Under the pieces are notes generated by a model. It had not been told where the DNA came from, did no database searches, and worked only from the letters and a program-made list of their open reading frames with translations. Of a stretch of 64,000 nucleotides of DNA, positions 35,966 through 47,690 are shown in pieces (the first letter of the stretch is position 1; each line of letters opens with the position of its first letter). The position numbers and the translations under genes are program-made. The stretch is from Uranotaenia lowii (Eukaryota; Arthropoda; Insecta; Diptera; Culicidae). Location of the stretch: positions 418,124,352 through 418,188,351 of the forward strand of contig NC_073692.1 of NCBI RefSeq assembly GCF_029784155.1, in the 5' to 3' direction.

Positions 35966-38900
35966 ATACATTGTACACTTTCTGCGGGTTTGTGGTTTTA
36001 GCGTGTGTAAGATGCGAGCTATCATATCCTGGGTTCGTTTATCCTTTTGAACTCTCAACGGATTTTTTTTCAGAGATTTTCATCCTATTGGATGATTCAT
36101 GAAAAAGTTTTCAAGTTGTACAAATTCTCAAAGTCTTATAAGTCTCTGAATTTTGGGAATTGATTTGGATGTAGTGGATTTTTCTACTGATAAATCGCTA
36201 TCGCTATAATCTAAAAGCTGATGGTCTTGGGTGTTTGACTAAAGTCAGTTTAAAATGTTCTTAAAGTAAGATCTCTAATTCTTAGACTAAACCTCAAAAT
36301 AAGTTCAGTCTATTTTAACATTTAAGATGAACAAGCGAAATGCTTCTTTAATTCGAATTAAATGAAATTGAAAAATATCAAAAAATTGGAGATAACTGTT
36401 TTTATCGGCAATCAGCAGGAAGCAAAAAAAATATCTTCTTTTTCATGTTTTTTTTTGTCATTTTCCAATAAGACGTTAATTGCTTCAGATACATCCAATG
36501 AGGCAGTTTTCTATAATTGACCCGTAAGATAACGTCAAAGAAATGTAATTGTCTGACCCGACTCGCTATCGATAATCCGAACTTCATTTTCGTATGATAA
36601 ATAGTATTGTTGAAATATCTAAATGTATTCATGATAGAAAAATTTAATATGAATGCATTTTTGCTACAGACTCAATAGTGACATTTTACTAATCTGATTT
36701 TCTTTGAACCGTAAATGACAATTCAAAACAAATATTTAAAGAGGGTTTTTTTTTAAATTGGTTGAAAATTGAATAAGTTCTGATAGTTTTTTTAAACAGT
36801 CATGTTTGCATTTTTGATTGATTTTACGAGCCGCAGTGTTCTTATTATAGTATTTTTAGTATAGAAAGAACGATAAATCTCACTCACTGCAAGCTAAAAT
36901 GAGCTAGCTTACCAAAAGGTTTCATGCCAAATTTCAGCAAGATCTGACCATGTAGAGGAGTCTCAAGCTTGAATGGGATTTTAAGATATTTTGATCCAGA
37001 GGAGCCTAAAACTTTTTTTATTCATTGATTGATTGCTTTTTGTGAAAAATTTTCTTTAAGCTTAAAATAGGATGAATATTTTATCAGAAGACTGCAACAC
37101 AATTGGATTTAATTTAAAAAAGTGAAGGATTTATTTTGGTCGCAAATTATTGTCTTAAGCGCAATACGTAAAATGTACTCACGCGTAATGTTACTAATGT
37201 ATCTCTTTAGATTTCTGTGCGTATAACGTTAAACAAACATTTAAAATAAGTATTCTAAAAAAAAGCTCAGCGTTCATCACTGCTTTTAAAATATGGAACT
37301 AATTATTTCACATTCTACTCGTGAATTGACATATCAGAATGAATATTTTTATTATACCAAACTTTTTCATGTTAAAAATATTTCGAAGTGATGAGAAAGA
37401 TACATTTTTAAAAAAAATTTCAACCAATGTTTGCAAAACTCAAATAAAAAGTTTGTTGAAATTTTGTTAGCTAACAGCATAGTTGTTAGGCTTCTAAAAT
37501 ATTTTATTTTTATAATACCTGCCAGTTTCAAAGTAATGCTTAGGAATGAAGTCATCCCAGGGATCAAGTTTCCTTATTTTCCCTTAATGTTTTTTTTTTT
37601 TTTGAAAGACGATTAAACAATTCATTTGAAATTGAAGGACTAAAAAAAAAATTAAAAATTCCTTAAAATTATTGGTAATAATATTAAACAAACAAACATC
37701 GTATGAATAAGATTCCTTTGCTTTTTTTAAAAAAAAAAAAAAGGAAAACATTCTGATAAACACGATGTTCCTTTCCTTATGTACATATGTTTAATAAAGT
37801 CTAACCTTAAGTCTGAAAAAGCAATTAAATCACTAGATTATTCAAAATCATTTCAAAACTGTAAGTAAACTTTTTATAAACATTCATTAAAATAAATTTG
37901 ATCCATTGTGTATAGATATTTCATGCCTTCCAAATGGACCAAACATACTCTCATAGCCAAGACTTGCATTTATTATCCAACAAGACAAACCACCTTGAGT
38001 TTAGAACATGAGCCGATAAACTTTTATTTCTGCTATAAAGAATTTGTTCACCAAAAACTCTTGACAATTCTCTGGATGAGAAAGGTCGTAAAAATTATTA
38101 AAAAAAGAGAGAAGAAACCCTTAACGTATTCTTACCGTAAGCCGTTTCCTGGGCGAAGAAGAGAAAAAATAGTAAAATATGACACACATATCCGGCCATT
38201 ATTTTCCACCTTTAGTGTTTGAGTTGTTGTGTGTGCTTAACTTTCTGGCTGGTTTGAAGGAACTAGCTCAGCTCCAGAGCGTCCTTCTTTCTTTCGGGTT
38301 GTTCGTTCGTTCGGTTTGGCTGGGTAAATAATCCTCCCAGAGGCAATATCTTGCCTTCACACTGACTTCTCTGTGGAAACTGTTTTGTGCTTCTTGTTTC
38401 TTCCTTTTCTGTTCTTCCCCCCGGGGGGAACAGCTTCTTCCGGTGTGTCTATGCTTCTTCCCTACTTCTAGAACTGTTGCTCCTTTCTTCTTCCGGCTTG
38501 CGATACTGCACTCAAACCTCCTTTTTGTCGTTTTTGAGGATGTTCCAATGTACTTTTGCAGCACCAGCAGCTACAAACCACGATTATTGTGAGTGTGCGG
38601 TTATTGTTATGATATTTTTCACTAAACTACTGAGTCGGGCAACAACCAACAGATGGCGGCACACGGAGACACACAAATTTTCCGTCAGTTTCTGGCCTGG
38701 GACCAAATTCACACAATGCACGATGACACAGAACTCGCGCGCGCCACTTTTGCTCGTCTTTTGCCTGGCACCTGTATTGCTGAAGCGCCTGAAATTCTGC
38801 ACCCTGGCAACTTCCAGCGATTGTCGTGGCTTTTTTGCCGGTTGCCTATCTTCAGGAAGTTTGAAACTACCGAGGCCTTCCCATAAGACTTTGGACCACC

Positions 38901-40549
38901 GGCACTAGGAGTGCCATAAAATTCACTCTTTTCCAAGAACCCTCAGTTAGAAGATTCTTACAGCGACTGCAATTTGGGAAGCAAAGCACACTTCCAACAA
39001 GAACGGCACCGATACTCTCTCTTATACACACGCCGTGGCCGGGAACCAAACTGTTTTTATTTATTATTATAATTTTCCCTTTCGTGCAATTTTTCCACTT
39101 TCCTGGAAATTTAGTTCTGCATGCCAGCACTACTGTGAGTCCCAATCGGGGATAGCTTTTGAGAAGTCGCCCAATTTAATATGTCACACCGAGGGGTTGC
39201 GCTCTGTGGAGAGGAAAATGAAAATATGGTTAGAGTCATGTGAGGCTGCTGTTAAATTTTTAATTATAAGAATTTTACTCGCTCTAGTAAGTTTGAGGGT
39301 AAACCTCCGAGGAAAACAGGGTGTAATTTTTTGTTATAAATTGCTGCATCAAACTCTTCTCAGTGATATTGTTTTAAAGCACAACATAAGTCAACGATCT
39401 TAAAAATACTGGAGAATAATTTTGACTACAAATTTGAACCAGATGCACGCCTTTATTTAAGCCCGCACATGAAGCAATACGTATTTCCAAAGTAAATTTA
39501 CTCTAATGAATTGCATTTGAACCCGGTTAGCTCAGCATATTGATGTTTAACCCAAACCAAATGCAAACAAACCACACAATACAGTAGTTTGCTCGAAACA
39601 AATAAAATGAGTTGGTTCAATCGATTTACAGAGTTCTAAACATTTTCGAAACAAAACATAGAAAAAATTGAAATATGTTTCAATAAATGTTAAAATATTC
39701 AAATAGTACTTAGAAATCAAAAAATAAACCGAATTTACAGAAGAAGGAAAAAAAAAGTTGAATCGTTCCCAGCCCCAAAATATGTCTCGTAAACAGTATC
39801 GCAGCAGTGAACTTGTAACTAACCATTTGCAAAAATAAATAACTGTTTCGAGTGCATTTGCCCTTTTATGATCCGGGAACGGGCTGCCGAGAAACAAAGC
39901 CATTGCGGGCAAAAGTCCAACGAAACAAAAGAATGAATGAAAACAATCGACTGCAACCTGCAAATATAAACCACAATGAACTGCTGCAGCCTGCCTGTTT
40001 GCACTTGCAGTAGGAACGGTGCATTACGATAGCCCCCGAATAACTACTTTTACTGCTGCTGCCTTGGCTGTTGGGCCAACAACATTTTTTGTAAGTTACA
40101 ATTGACTTTAAAAAATCACCTCCACCATAAATCACTGTTAGATACGCAGCATAGTAAATGTTGGGAAGCGCTGGTAGCAATACGGAAAGAACAATGCAAT
40201 ATCATGGACCAAACTAGGAAATCGTTATGATAAATTCATAATTGCTAAAGTCATACGACAAAAAGTAACGTAACAAAAGTTGCTGCCTTCAATTTTCATA
40301 CAAAAATTAAAAAAAAAGGTTTGAAATAAGCTTTTTGAAATGGAATTGATATAAAAAATTTTGAACTCATACTCCAGAAACAAAGAAATATATTTGGTCT
40401 CCACTTCTCAAAAGATATTAAATAGCCTCAACTGTAATGAAGAAGGACTTTCTCCAATAACCCAAAAAAAAATTAAATTCATCCGATTGGTAAATGGAAA
40501 CAAACAGGAGAGCAAGACCATGGGGGAAGGTACGTAGCCGGCCTAGCCA
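35966..40549. other. No supported gene; GC-richer island 38270-39150
   Basis: Most of this stretch is AT-rich and featureless. 38270-39150 is GC-richer, with overlapping open frames on both strands (longest 173 codons at 38387-38908). Their peptides show no domain and the frames conflict, so I do not call a gene. The island could be promoter or UTR DNA. A 28-bp exact inverted match to 30761-30788 lies at 36073-36100. Confidence 0.35.
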
Positions 40550-41065
40550 ATGACATAGAGAAGCTACTCCCAACGATGAGTGAAGTTAAGGAAGCTGAAT
40601 AGCAGCAAGTCGGTTGGGAAGAATGGCATCGCAGCTGAACTCATCTAAAAAGGCCCGAACAAGTTTGACAATAGCCTACACCTGTTGATGATATGAATCT
40701 GTAACACAGAACAGCTACCGGAGGAGTACAAGGTGAAGGTAATATGCCCCATCTACAAGAGGGTGACTTTGAGAACTACCGAGCGATCGCAGTCCTCAAT
40801 TCCGCCTTCAAAGTGTTGTCCCGAATCCTACTACGTCACCTAACGCCACAAGCAAACAGATTCGTGGGAAGTCATCAGGCCGGTTTCATGGAGGGACGGT
40901 CTACGACGGACCAGAAATTGTGGCAAATCCTCCCGAATTGCCGTCCTTATGCACCATCTATGCATCAACTTCAAAGCCGCTTACGACACGATCGACCGTG
41001 ACGGGCTATGGAAAATCATGGACAAGAACCAAACAATACCAAACTGATCAAGACGACAATGGATG
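40550..41065 (+). pseudogene. RTE-like LINE RT fragment, N-terminal part, decayed
   Basis: Broken frames read as an RT of the RTE type: NSKSVGKNGIAAELI, LPEEYKVKVICPIY, GDFENYRAIAVLNSAFKVL, SRILLRHLTPQANRF, VGSHQAGFMEGRSTTDQ, then in another frame FKAAYDTIDRDGLWKIMD. These correspond to successive RT motifs. Frameshifts and stops make it inactive. Its C-terminal part seems to resume at 42325 after a Jockey-like insertion. Confidence 0.75.
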
Positions 41066-41159
41066 GAACGCAGTGCTGTGAGCCGGTTTTGAGTGAATTG
41101 TCGAGTTCATTCGAATCACGCAACACGAATTTCACACATTTTGCGATTTAAAAGAATAA

Positions 41160-42312
41160 TTCAAAACTGCCTGTGAAAACTATCGTGGGGTAGCATCTCT
41201 CTCTGCTGTTCCCACATTGCTCGAAAGCATAATTTACAATCAAATTTACCCATGGTCAGAAAGATAGATGTCAGACTCTCAGCTCGGCTTTTTGAAAAAG
41301 CGTTCAACAGTGACGAATTTGGCGGAATTTGTTTCTCAAACGACTCAATGGAAGATCCAGGGATCACAAGTCGATACCACATTCACCAACATGTCAAAGG
41401 CTTTTGAACTCTCCTGTCAGCTCTATGTCAAAATGGAAATAGGTACTGGTACTTGTCTGTAGTGGATTCGTTCATACCTAACAGAAAGAGTCTAGTTTAT
41501 GAAACTTGGTAATGCGAGATCTAGCGTATTCTCGGTTAACAGTGGTGTACCGCAAGGGTCACTTGGGACCCCTTCTTTACATCACTGTTTTGAAATACGC
41601 AGATGATCTGAAGATGTTCCTTCCAGTTCGAACCCCTAAGGATTGCTAGACTCTGCAAAACGCACTATACAGGTTTTCTGAGTGATGCAGCGCTGTAGCG
41701 TGATAACCTTTTATCGGAAGTAACATCGTACATGAATATCGTTTCGAAAACAGCAGTATCATTGCTAGAAAATCGTCGGTAAAGAAAGTAGACATTAAGT
41801 TGAATGCGGAGCTGAGTTTTTGAAAACATATCGAACAAGTCGTTGCCAAAGAAAACTCCATGTACAGAATGGTAAGTAGAATTTGTCACGACCTGGACAA
41901 TCCTTACATCGTTATTTCGAATTATGTTGGTCTTATCCGAACTGCCATCGATAATGCCAGTATAGTATGGCAGCCATACTACAATCACTGCTACAATGTT
42001 CATTAAAACAGAATGAAACGAGTCCAACATGGATTTCTGAGATACGCCCTAAGGAACCATGGTTGGCATGACGAAATGCCGGAATATCTAGCCTTATGTA
42101 TGCTGCTAGGATTGGTTTTCTAGAAAGCATAAGCATAAAGACCGTTCCAGCTAACAAACCGAATATGGAACTACTGATGTAATTAAGCTAGAAATGTCCA
42201 GAGAACAATTCCAAAATAGATTAAATCGGCGTATTCTTAAATATTTTGTAAAGACTAGTAAAGATCCAGGACTGAAGCCTACGAAGAAATAAACGAATAA
42301 ATAAATAAAAGA
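41160..42312 (+). pseudogene. Jockey-like LINE fragment, decayed, inserted in the RTE-like copy
   Basis: Discontinuous frames give NYRGVASLSAVPTLLES, SQLGFLKKRSTVTNL, VFSVNSGVPQGS and KYADDLKMF, then C-terminal residues to about 42290. It ends in an AATAAA-rich tail (GAAATAAACGAATAAATAAA), typical of a LINE 3' end. Many stops and frameshifts. It resembles the better-preserved minus-strand copy at 43095-44400. The left boundary is unclear (41066-41159 unassigned). Confidence 0.7.
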
Positions 42313-42324
42313 AAAATAAAAATG

Positions 42325-42765
42325 ACGGTCATTTTTACCAGTTGTCGTCTACGGGCACGAGATATGGATATTCGATATGGATATGGATATTGGACGAGAT
42401 ACGAAAATATGGAAGATCTACGAACACTCGGAGGATTCGAGTAACGAGTCTTAAGAACCATCATTGATTGGCGGCATGAGGGAAAACGGAGTTAGAAATT
42501 GATATTGAACCACAGTTTGCGCGACTCTACGGCAAATCCAGTATCCAGAAGGTGGCGAAAGCTGGACGAATACGCTGGGCAGGACATGTTGCGCGAATGT
42601 CGGACGACTGCCCTGCAAAACAAGTGTTCGCTACGAATCCGGTAGGAACGAGACGAAAAGAGGCGCAACGAGCGAGATGTTTAGACCAAGTTGAGCGTGT
42701 GAAATTTAAGGAATTATGTGCATCTAGTTATTTCGTGAGACGGGAAACTAGAAAAAAAAAATGAG
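42325..42765 (+). pseudogene. RTE-like LINE C-terminal fragment
   Basis: Reads VYGHE-W, then RVLRTIIDWRHEGK after one frame change, then QFARLYGKSSIQKVAKAGR and IRWAGHVARMSDDCPAKQV, NPVGTRRKEAQRARCLDQV. The GH-RM core followed by a GRR-type linker is the typical tail of RTE-like LINE ORFs. It lies immediately after the Jockey-like tail and probably is the other half of the copy begun at 40550. Confidence 0.7.
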
Positions 42766-42872
42766 TAAAATATAATCAGAATTATTTAATATGTGATGTC
42801 TACTACTCGTGATCCAGATGAAGATAATGGCTAACATCCTGATGGAATCTGCGTGTTCCCAATACCCTCTGC

Positions 42873-43094
42873 AGGATAATAGGAAGCTTCTTCGAAAATC
42901 GAGTCCTGACTTACGAAACCGAAACTGGGTTACGATATACTGCCCTAACAACGGGTGTTCCACAGGGTTCCATACTCGGATCTGTGCTTTGGAATGCCAT
43001 GTATAATGAGGTGTTAACGCTGAAACTACAAGCTGGCGTGCAGATAGTCGGATTATCATGCTCATGATTACCGGTGAAACAACCGAGGTGGTAG
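42873..43094 (+). pseudogene. R1-like LINE RT fragment, left part
   Basis: A 64-codon open stretch reads RIIGSFFENRVLTYETETG, LTTGVPQGSILGSVLWNAMY, NEVLTLKLQAGVQIVG, then after a frameshift ITGETTEVVV. This is RT motif 4 of R1-like LINEs up to the region around the FADD box, whose core is lost. It is interrupted by the 3' tail of the minus-strand Jockey-like copy. Confidence 0.7.
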
Positions 43095-44400
43095 TTATTT
43101 GTTTATTTTCATCAACAGATCACATATTGATCCAAATGATAGGTTAAAAATTGAAGACGGACAACAATTACACAGAATTTACCCTATACTATACTTAAAG
43201 CACTAAAGATTCTTCTTCGGAATAATTCCCTCGAAACGTCAAAATCAAAATGATCGGAGAAGCGGGTAAACGTCCTTATTGCACCTATTAGCGCTGTATT
43301 AGCTCCGTAGTTATTCTGTCGAAGAGAAGCAAAGAGCTGAAGATTCCTCAAGCCTCGAGATCGTACGCTGAGTTGAAGTGCTTCTAGCAGTGCGGGGCAG
43401 TCGGTTCTCGGCGAAAGCAGATCGGCGACAATAGAGGCCCGTGTTGCGGTCCAACGTGCCTGTAGCGTATCGATGTCGATAAGGCGGCAGCGGCTTTCGT
43501 AGCTGGGAAGTCGGAACGGGTCTTGCCAGTTCAGGTTCCGGAGAGCGAAGCGCAAAAAACGCCTCTGGATGGCCTCGATACGCTCCGAGCCATTTTGGTA
43601 GTAGGGGCACCATACAGCCGAGACATATTTGAAGGACGATCGAACCAAGCTGCAGTAAAGACTCTTGAGAAAATAAATATCCTGAAAGTCTTTGGTCATG
43701 CGGAATAAAAGACCCAGGCATCTGGAAGCTTTATCGACGATGTAGTTTGTATGGATCTTGAAATCCAGCCGTTTGTCCTGGATCACACCAAGGTCTTTCA
43801 CATGCTCAACTCGTGCAACTGCCTCATATCCCAGAAAATAATCAGCCGGTAGCGGTAGCCGCTTGTGTGAAAACGAAATTATCGTAGATTTGTTGCGATT
43901 CAAGGGAAGGCAATTGACATCACACCAGGCGGCGAAGATGTTAAACTGGCTCTGCAAGATGTTGACATGTTCGGGGCTGTTGATGGGTTGAAACAATTTC
44001 AAGTCGTCGGCATACGCCAGTTTTGGTTCATCGAGAAGCAGCAGCACGTCGTTGATGTAGACCAGGAATATTATGGGTCCTACGTGGCTCCCTTGAGGTA
44101 CTCCAGAAGAGACAGGAAATTGATTGGAAAATGATTCACCTGATCGTACCATAAGTTTCCGTCCTACCAGGTAGCTATGGAGCCATTCCAGTAAAGAGCC
44201 GCAAATACCTATACGATCTAGTTTGGCTATGGCTATTTTGTGGTCTACCTTGTCGAAAGCAGCGGCCAGGTCGGTGTAGATTACGTCGGTTTGAGATCCC
44301 TTGGCAAAGCCGTCTTTCACGGAAGATGTGAACATCAACAAGTTTGTTGTCGTAGAGCGCTTGGGCATGAATCCATGTTGTTCGTTAGAGAAACAAAAAT
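43095..44400 (-). pseudogene. Jockey-like LINE, 5'-truncated RT with long intact C-terminal frame
   Basis: A minus-strand frame (394 codons from 44368 to 43184, open a little further upstream as FCFSNEQHGFMPK) covers RT from the HGFMPKRSTTTNL motif: YTDLAAAFDKVDH, SSGVPQGSHVGP, the catalytic YADD (residues 119-122 counted from 44368), LGVIQDKRLDF, and the C-terminal thumb/tail. The endonuclease and first RT motifs are missing, so this is a typical 5'-truncated insertion, not a gene with its own start. The 3' end carries an AAATAAACAAATAA tail near 43095. Its open frame shows it is much younger than the R1-like and RTE-like copies around it. It may not be functional. Confidence 0.85.
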
Positions 44401-44440
44401 TGCAATACGAGAAAAATGGATCTGGTTAGAAGACCTCGCA

Positions 44441-44530
44441 ACGGTGTCCGTAGAAAGGGTTTGCATCTGAATGAAGGGAGTTAAGCTTCAGATAGCTCAC
44501 CATTCCGAAGTTCTGCTCGTGACCAACCAA
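44441..44530 (+). pseudogene. R1-like LINE fragment, middle part
   Basis: Reads VSVERVC, stop, then MKGVKLQIAHHSEVLLVTN. The KL-IAHHKTEVVL pattern follows the FADD region in R1-like RTs, so this continues the fragment at 42873 on the far side of the Jockey-like insertion. Confidence 0.6.
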
Positions 44531-44568
44531 CCAATCGGAGGTGGATTGAGATGAAAACGAGATTTGCA

Positions 44569-44760
44569 AAGAGGCGCTTGACTGGAACCCAGATAGGCAT
44601 CGATGAAGAGGCCCAGAAGGCTGCAGAAATCCACACAGTTGACCAAAAACTTGGCTGGCAGGAAGTGACGACGCTGACTCCGGATCGCCAGTAGTGGAAA
44701 TCTTTTATCTCAGTCCTATGCGTAGGACAATCGGCACCGGCCCCTTAGGTAGGTAGGTAT
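44569..44760 (+). pseudogene. LINE C-terminal tail with (TAGG) 3' repeat, clade unsure
   Basis: Reads KRRLTGTQIGIDEEAQKA, AEIHTVDQKLGWQEV and TLTPDRQ-stop-WKSFISVLC, the W-R-WKS-ALC pattern found at the C terminus of several LINE groups including RTE. It ends in TAGGTAGGTAGGTA (44746-44759), like the short microsatellite tails of RTE elements. It appears to be a separate tiny insertion within the R1-like copy. Confidence 0.5.
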
Positions 44761-44892
44761 TTTCAGACTGGGTAGATCAGAAATATGCAGAGGTAAATCT
44801 TCAACCTGACGTTCCTTTCGTGTCATGGGTACTTTAGGAAATACCTTCATCGGTTTAAGCTCATCAGCTCGCCATATTAACCGGAATGCGTA

Positions 44893-45070
44893 GATACCGA
44901 GGAATCGGCAGAACATGCAATCATTGTCTGCCCCAGGTTCATGTCGGGGCGTGGGCAACTTCTAACCATGAACGCAGAGAATGCGGTGAATGGAAACAAG
45001 AATGTATGGTGTGTAGCGATCTTATACTGATCAAAAGAGAGGATGCACGAAGGAAAGATACAGTCAAACT
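44893..45070 (+). pseudogene. R1-like LINE C-terminal fragment
   Basis: Reads DTEESAEHAIIVCPRFMSGR in one frame (the H-x-x-x-x-CPRF end of the R1-type Cys/His motif), then a stop, then LIKREDARRK in a neighbouring frame. It completes the disrupted R1-like copy. Sequence to about 45450, including TTTAGTGGGACGAACCCAC, may be its 3' UTR. Confidence 0.55.
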
Positions 45071-46114
45071 TATTTGACAAGCTAAAGAAAGGTCTTGGTC
45101 TTCGTAAGACACTACAAATCAAAAGAAACGCGATCTTAAAGCGCGGTGTAACCCTAATCTGAACTCATACACGTGAGGAGGCTTGAAAGGTCTCCCGAAC
45201 CTACTCAGCTAGATCTTTCTTGCACCAAGAGCGTTACCTAATCGGCACACGTCTCGGGGTCTTCCGTACCAGTTTGAAGCTGGTGAGAGAGGAAAATGGA
45301 AAAAGAGTGTAAGTACAAGAGCATAGCTAGCCTCTCGATGTAGGATCAAAGGGTGAACCAAGAAGCAAAACAGGCCCACGAAGACCAAAGTGACTTTAGT
45401 GGGACGAACCCACATACGATAGCAAAACACCTGGCTGTTAGGGTTTGAAGCCAAATTTCATCACTGTAAAAAAACCTGATAGTGATTTTTTACTACTTAG
45501 TTAGGTGGAATTTTATATGTTACCTGAGTAAAACAGTTGAAATCGTTTTAACATCCAGAAGTACAATGATAGATGGGATTCCTTTTTTTTGCCGTTTCTG
45601 TATAGGTCCTCCACTGGGCATTGTATTTTAACCTCTGCTTTGAAGTTTATAGGATCGGAGGATTTGAACTAAAGTCACAGAACAAGATGTTTGAAATCTA
45701 TAATTGATTAATTCACGTGCAATGTACTCTTCAAAATGCTCAAAAACCAAAATAACCAAATAAAGGTGCAGTCCTCAATAATGATTATTCAATGTTGAAA
45801 GTTGTTGAACATCAATAACTCTATACTTTGAGTATAAACCAAGGTTAAAGAAAAAAAATTCTGTGTCTTTAAGAAAAAAAACTGACTTTCTGTGATTTTA
45901 ACCAGAAAATCGATGATGAATTTCTTTGATGCATTTTCCTATAATTTCATGAATAATTCATGATTAATCGGGTCTTTTTTAGTTAAGTTGGGTAAAATCG
46001 ATTTAAATTAACAATGTTATCATACTTTTTAAACTCAAAGTAAAAATTTCTAATCTTATATTGGCCAAAAAATTTAATTCCAGAAATCCATTCAAAATTC
46101 TAAATTCTGTTTTT
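45071..46114. other. Possible R1-like 3' UTR then AT-rich stretch
   Basis: 45071-45450 keeps the GC content of the LINE graveyard and may be the R1-like 3' UTR. From 45450 on the sequence is AT-rich and I see no feature. Confidence 0.4.
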
Positions 46115-46450
46115 TTTTCGTAGGTGATGGAAAGAATTAGAGAAACATGAGGTATCAAAGAACAAAAGAACATAAGCCGTAAATGTCATCAAATTTTCGG
46201 TTTAAGAAACAAGAGAGATCAATAGCATTTGATCGAAAAAGCTCGATTGCTCGTGTTCGCCGATTTCATCATGTTCACCGTGGTGAAATTGGCTATAGCG
46301 CCGTAGTACTGAAGCGGAGATTGAAGGTTCAAGTCCTGCCGGTGAGCCGTTGTATCTTTTTCGAAAATTTCATGATATTTACGACTTATGTTCTTTCGTT
46401 CTTTGATACCTCATTCATATTTCTCTAATTCTTTCCATCACCTACGAAAA
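46115..46450. mobile_element. 336-bp foldback element enclosing a tRNA-like module
   Basis: The left arm 46115-46199 and right arm 46361-46450 are near-perfect reverse complements: TTTTCGTAGGTGATGGAAAG, AATTAGAGAAA-ATGA, GGTATCAAAGAAC-AAAGAA, CATAAG-CGTAAAT-TCAT and AAATTTTCG. The 161-bp loop contains a tRNA-like module on the plus strand (46276-46345). No protein frame. If the pol III promoter works, transcription would start within the loop and run into one arm. The arms are far more similar to each other than those of the 10-17 kb foldbacks. Confidence 0.8.
46276..46345 (+). repeat. tRNA-like module in the foldback loop
   Basis: It starts CACCG and ends CGGTG, which can pair as a short acceptor stem. 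Between them is a box-A-like TGGTGAAATTGGC and a strong box B (AAGGTTCAAGTCCTG). T-rich sequence (TATCTTTTTCG) follows, a possible pol III stop. The D and anticodon arms do not fold convincingly by eye, so a functional tRNA is unlikely. Confidence 0.45.
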
Positions 46451-47271
46451 TGTGATATTTTTTTCAGGTACAAAGATCAGTATTGACAAATTCTGTGAAA
46501 TCTGTGACTTTTTCAGAATTCAGAATTCACAGATTCTGTGATGAAAATTTGATAAAATTTTTGTGAAAATACATTTTTTTCTGTGATCTCCTTGGTGTGA
46601 ACACACACTAGGAACGCAACCTTGATTTGAATGAGTCTTTGAGCGGGCCTTTTTTTATCTACTTTTGTAAAGCATACGTTATTAAACATCAAATTCAGGT
46701 TATAAAGCACCCCCTATTTTATCCAGAAAAGAATCAAAACATAAAATACATGCATTAATTTTATAACTTTTTCAAACTTATTAAAATGTCCCACTTTTTC
46801 ACTTTTGATTCAGAACATGTTCAGTTTGTTTTTTAAACCATCTGATAAGCCTTCTTTATTTGCAAAATGAAAAGGAAAACTCAAATTGAGTTATTTTTAG
46901 TTTTTGTTAAGCCATTTGAAAGCGAAATTTTATGCTCAAGTTATTTAAAAATTATTATGAATTATTTATATGAAACAGATAAAAGTCGACAGCGAATTGA
47001 GAGAGTTTTTTTTATTTTTATTGAATAACTCATGAGTTTTGCTCCAATTTTCCCGGAATGGCTCGGATTTTGAGATGGATATTTCAAAATCAAAAGCCTG
47101 GGTCTTTCCAGGTTTAAAATAAAATGGATTTGCTGGGCCCGGATACGTGCGGGAAAAAATTTGGCAAACCACGATTATTCGATTGAATTTCAATAAGAAC
47201 AAGATAAAATAAATTATAAATAAATAATGGTTAAAATAAATATTGTGTGGATAAATATTAAACGAGAACAT
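46451..47271. other. AT-rich stretch, no gene seen
   Basis: Nothing recognised. A short local palindrome-like run (TTCAGAATTCAGAATTC) occurs near 46513. Confidence 0.5.
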
Positions 47272-47690
47272 TCGCTTCGGGGAGAATGAGGATACTTGAT
47301 CTCTGGGGATACTGGATTCCTTAGCTATATCTCGAAACTGGAATGTCTTACATAAATCAAATGTTCTACAAAGTACCCCAAATCGATTAACATAACAATG
47401 TTGCTATTTCAAACATTGAAAAATAAGTTTTTTGCGTTATTGAAATTTGTTTTATAAATCTAACAAAATTCTAGTTGAAGATCTTTTTTAATCTCATCAA
47501 AATGTTTCCCACACAAAAAAATTATAATAAAAATATTTATTCCAATATATCAATCGTTTGAGTATAATATGAAATGCATAATTCCATATTTTCAAAGAAC
47601 TCTCAACTGTTTTTATGAATAAGTTTTCCAAAATGTATATTATAGTTAAAATTGATCCTTAGAGTCCAAAATCATGCATTTTTCTTTTGA
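47272..47690 (-). mobile_element. MITE-like element, diverged inverse copy of 61576-61934
   Basis: GGGGAGAATGAGGATACTTG at 47279 and the following sequence is the reverse complement of the segment ending at 61934, with the same order of words (TAGCTATATCTCGAAA, GTTTGAGTATAA versus ACGCTCGAACGATTGA, AATTCCATATTTTCAAAG, AGAACTCTCAACT). The outer GGGGAGA/TCTCCCC ends are clear in the 61-kb copy; here the right end is blurred. No coding capacity. Confidence 0.55.

Noticed and set aside
38387..38908. 173-codon plus frame in a GC-richer island
   Set aside because: Frames on both strands overlap, composition is not protein-like, and no domain is seen.
43184..44368. Host gene encoding a 394-aa protein
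   Set aside because: It is the C-terminal two thirds of a Jockey-like RT; the ATG is internal to the HGFMPKRS motif and the 5' part is truncated.
46276..46345. Functional tRNA gene
   Set aside because: Box A and box B are present, but the D and anticodon arms do not fold convincingly by eye and it lies in a mobile foldback.
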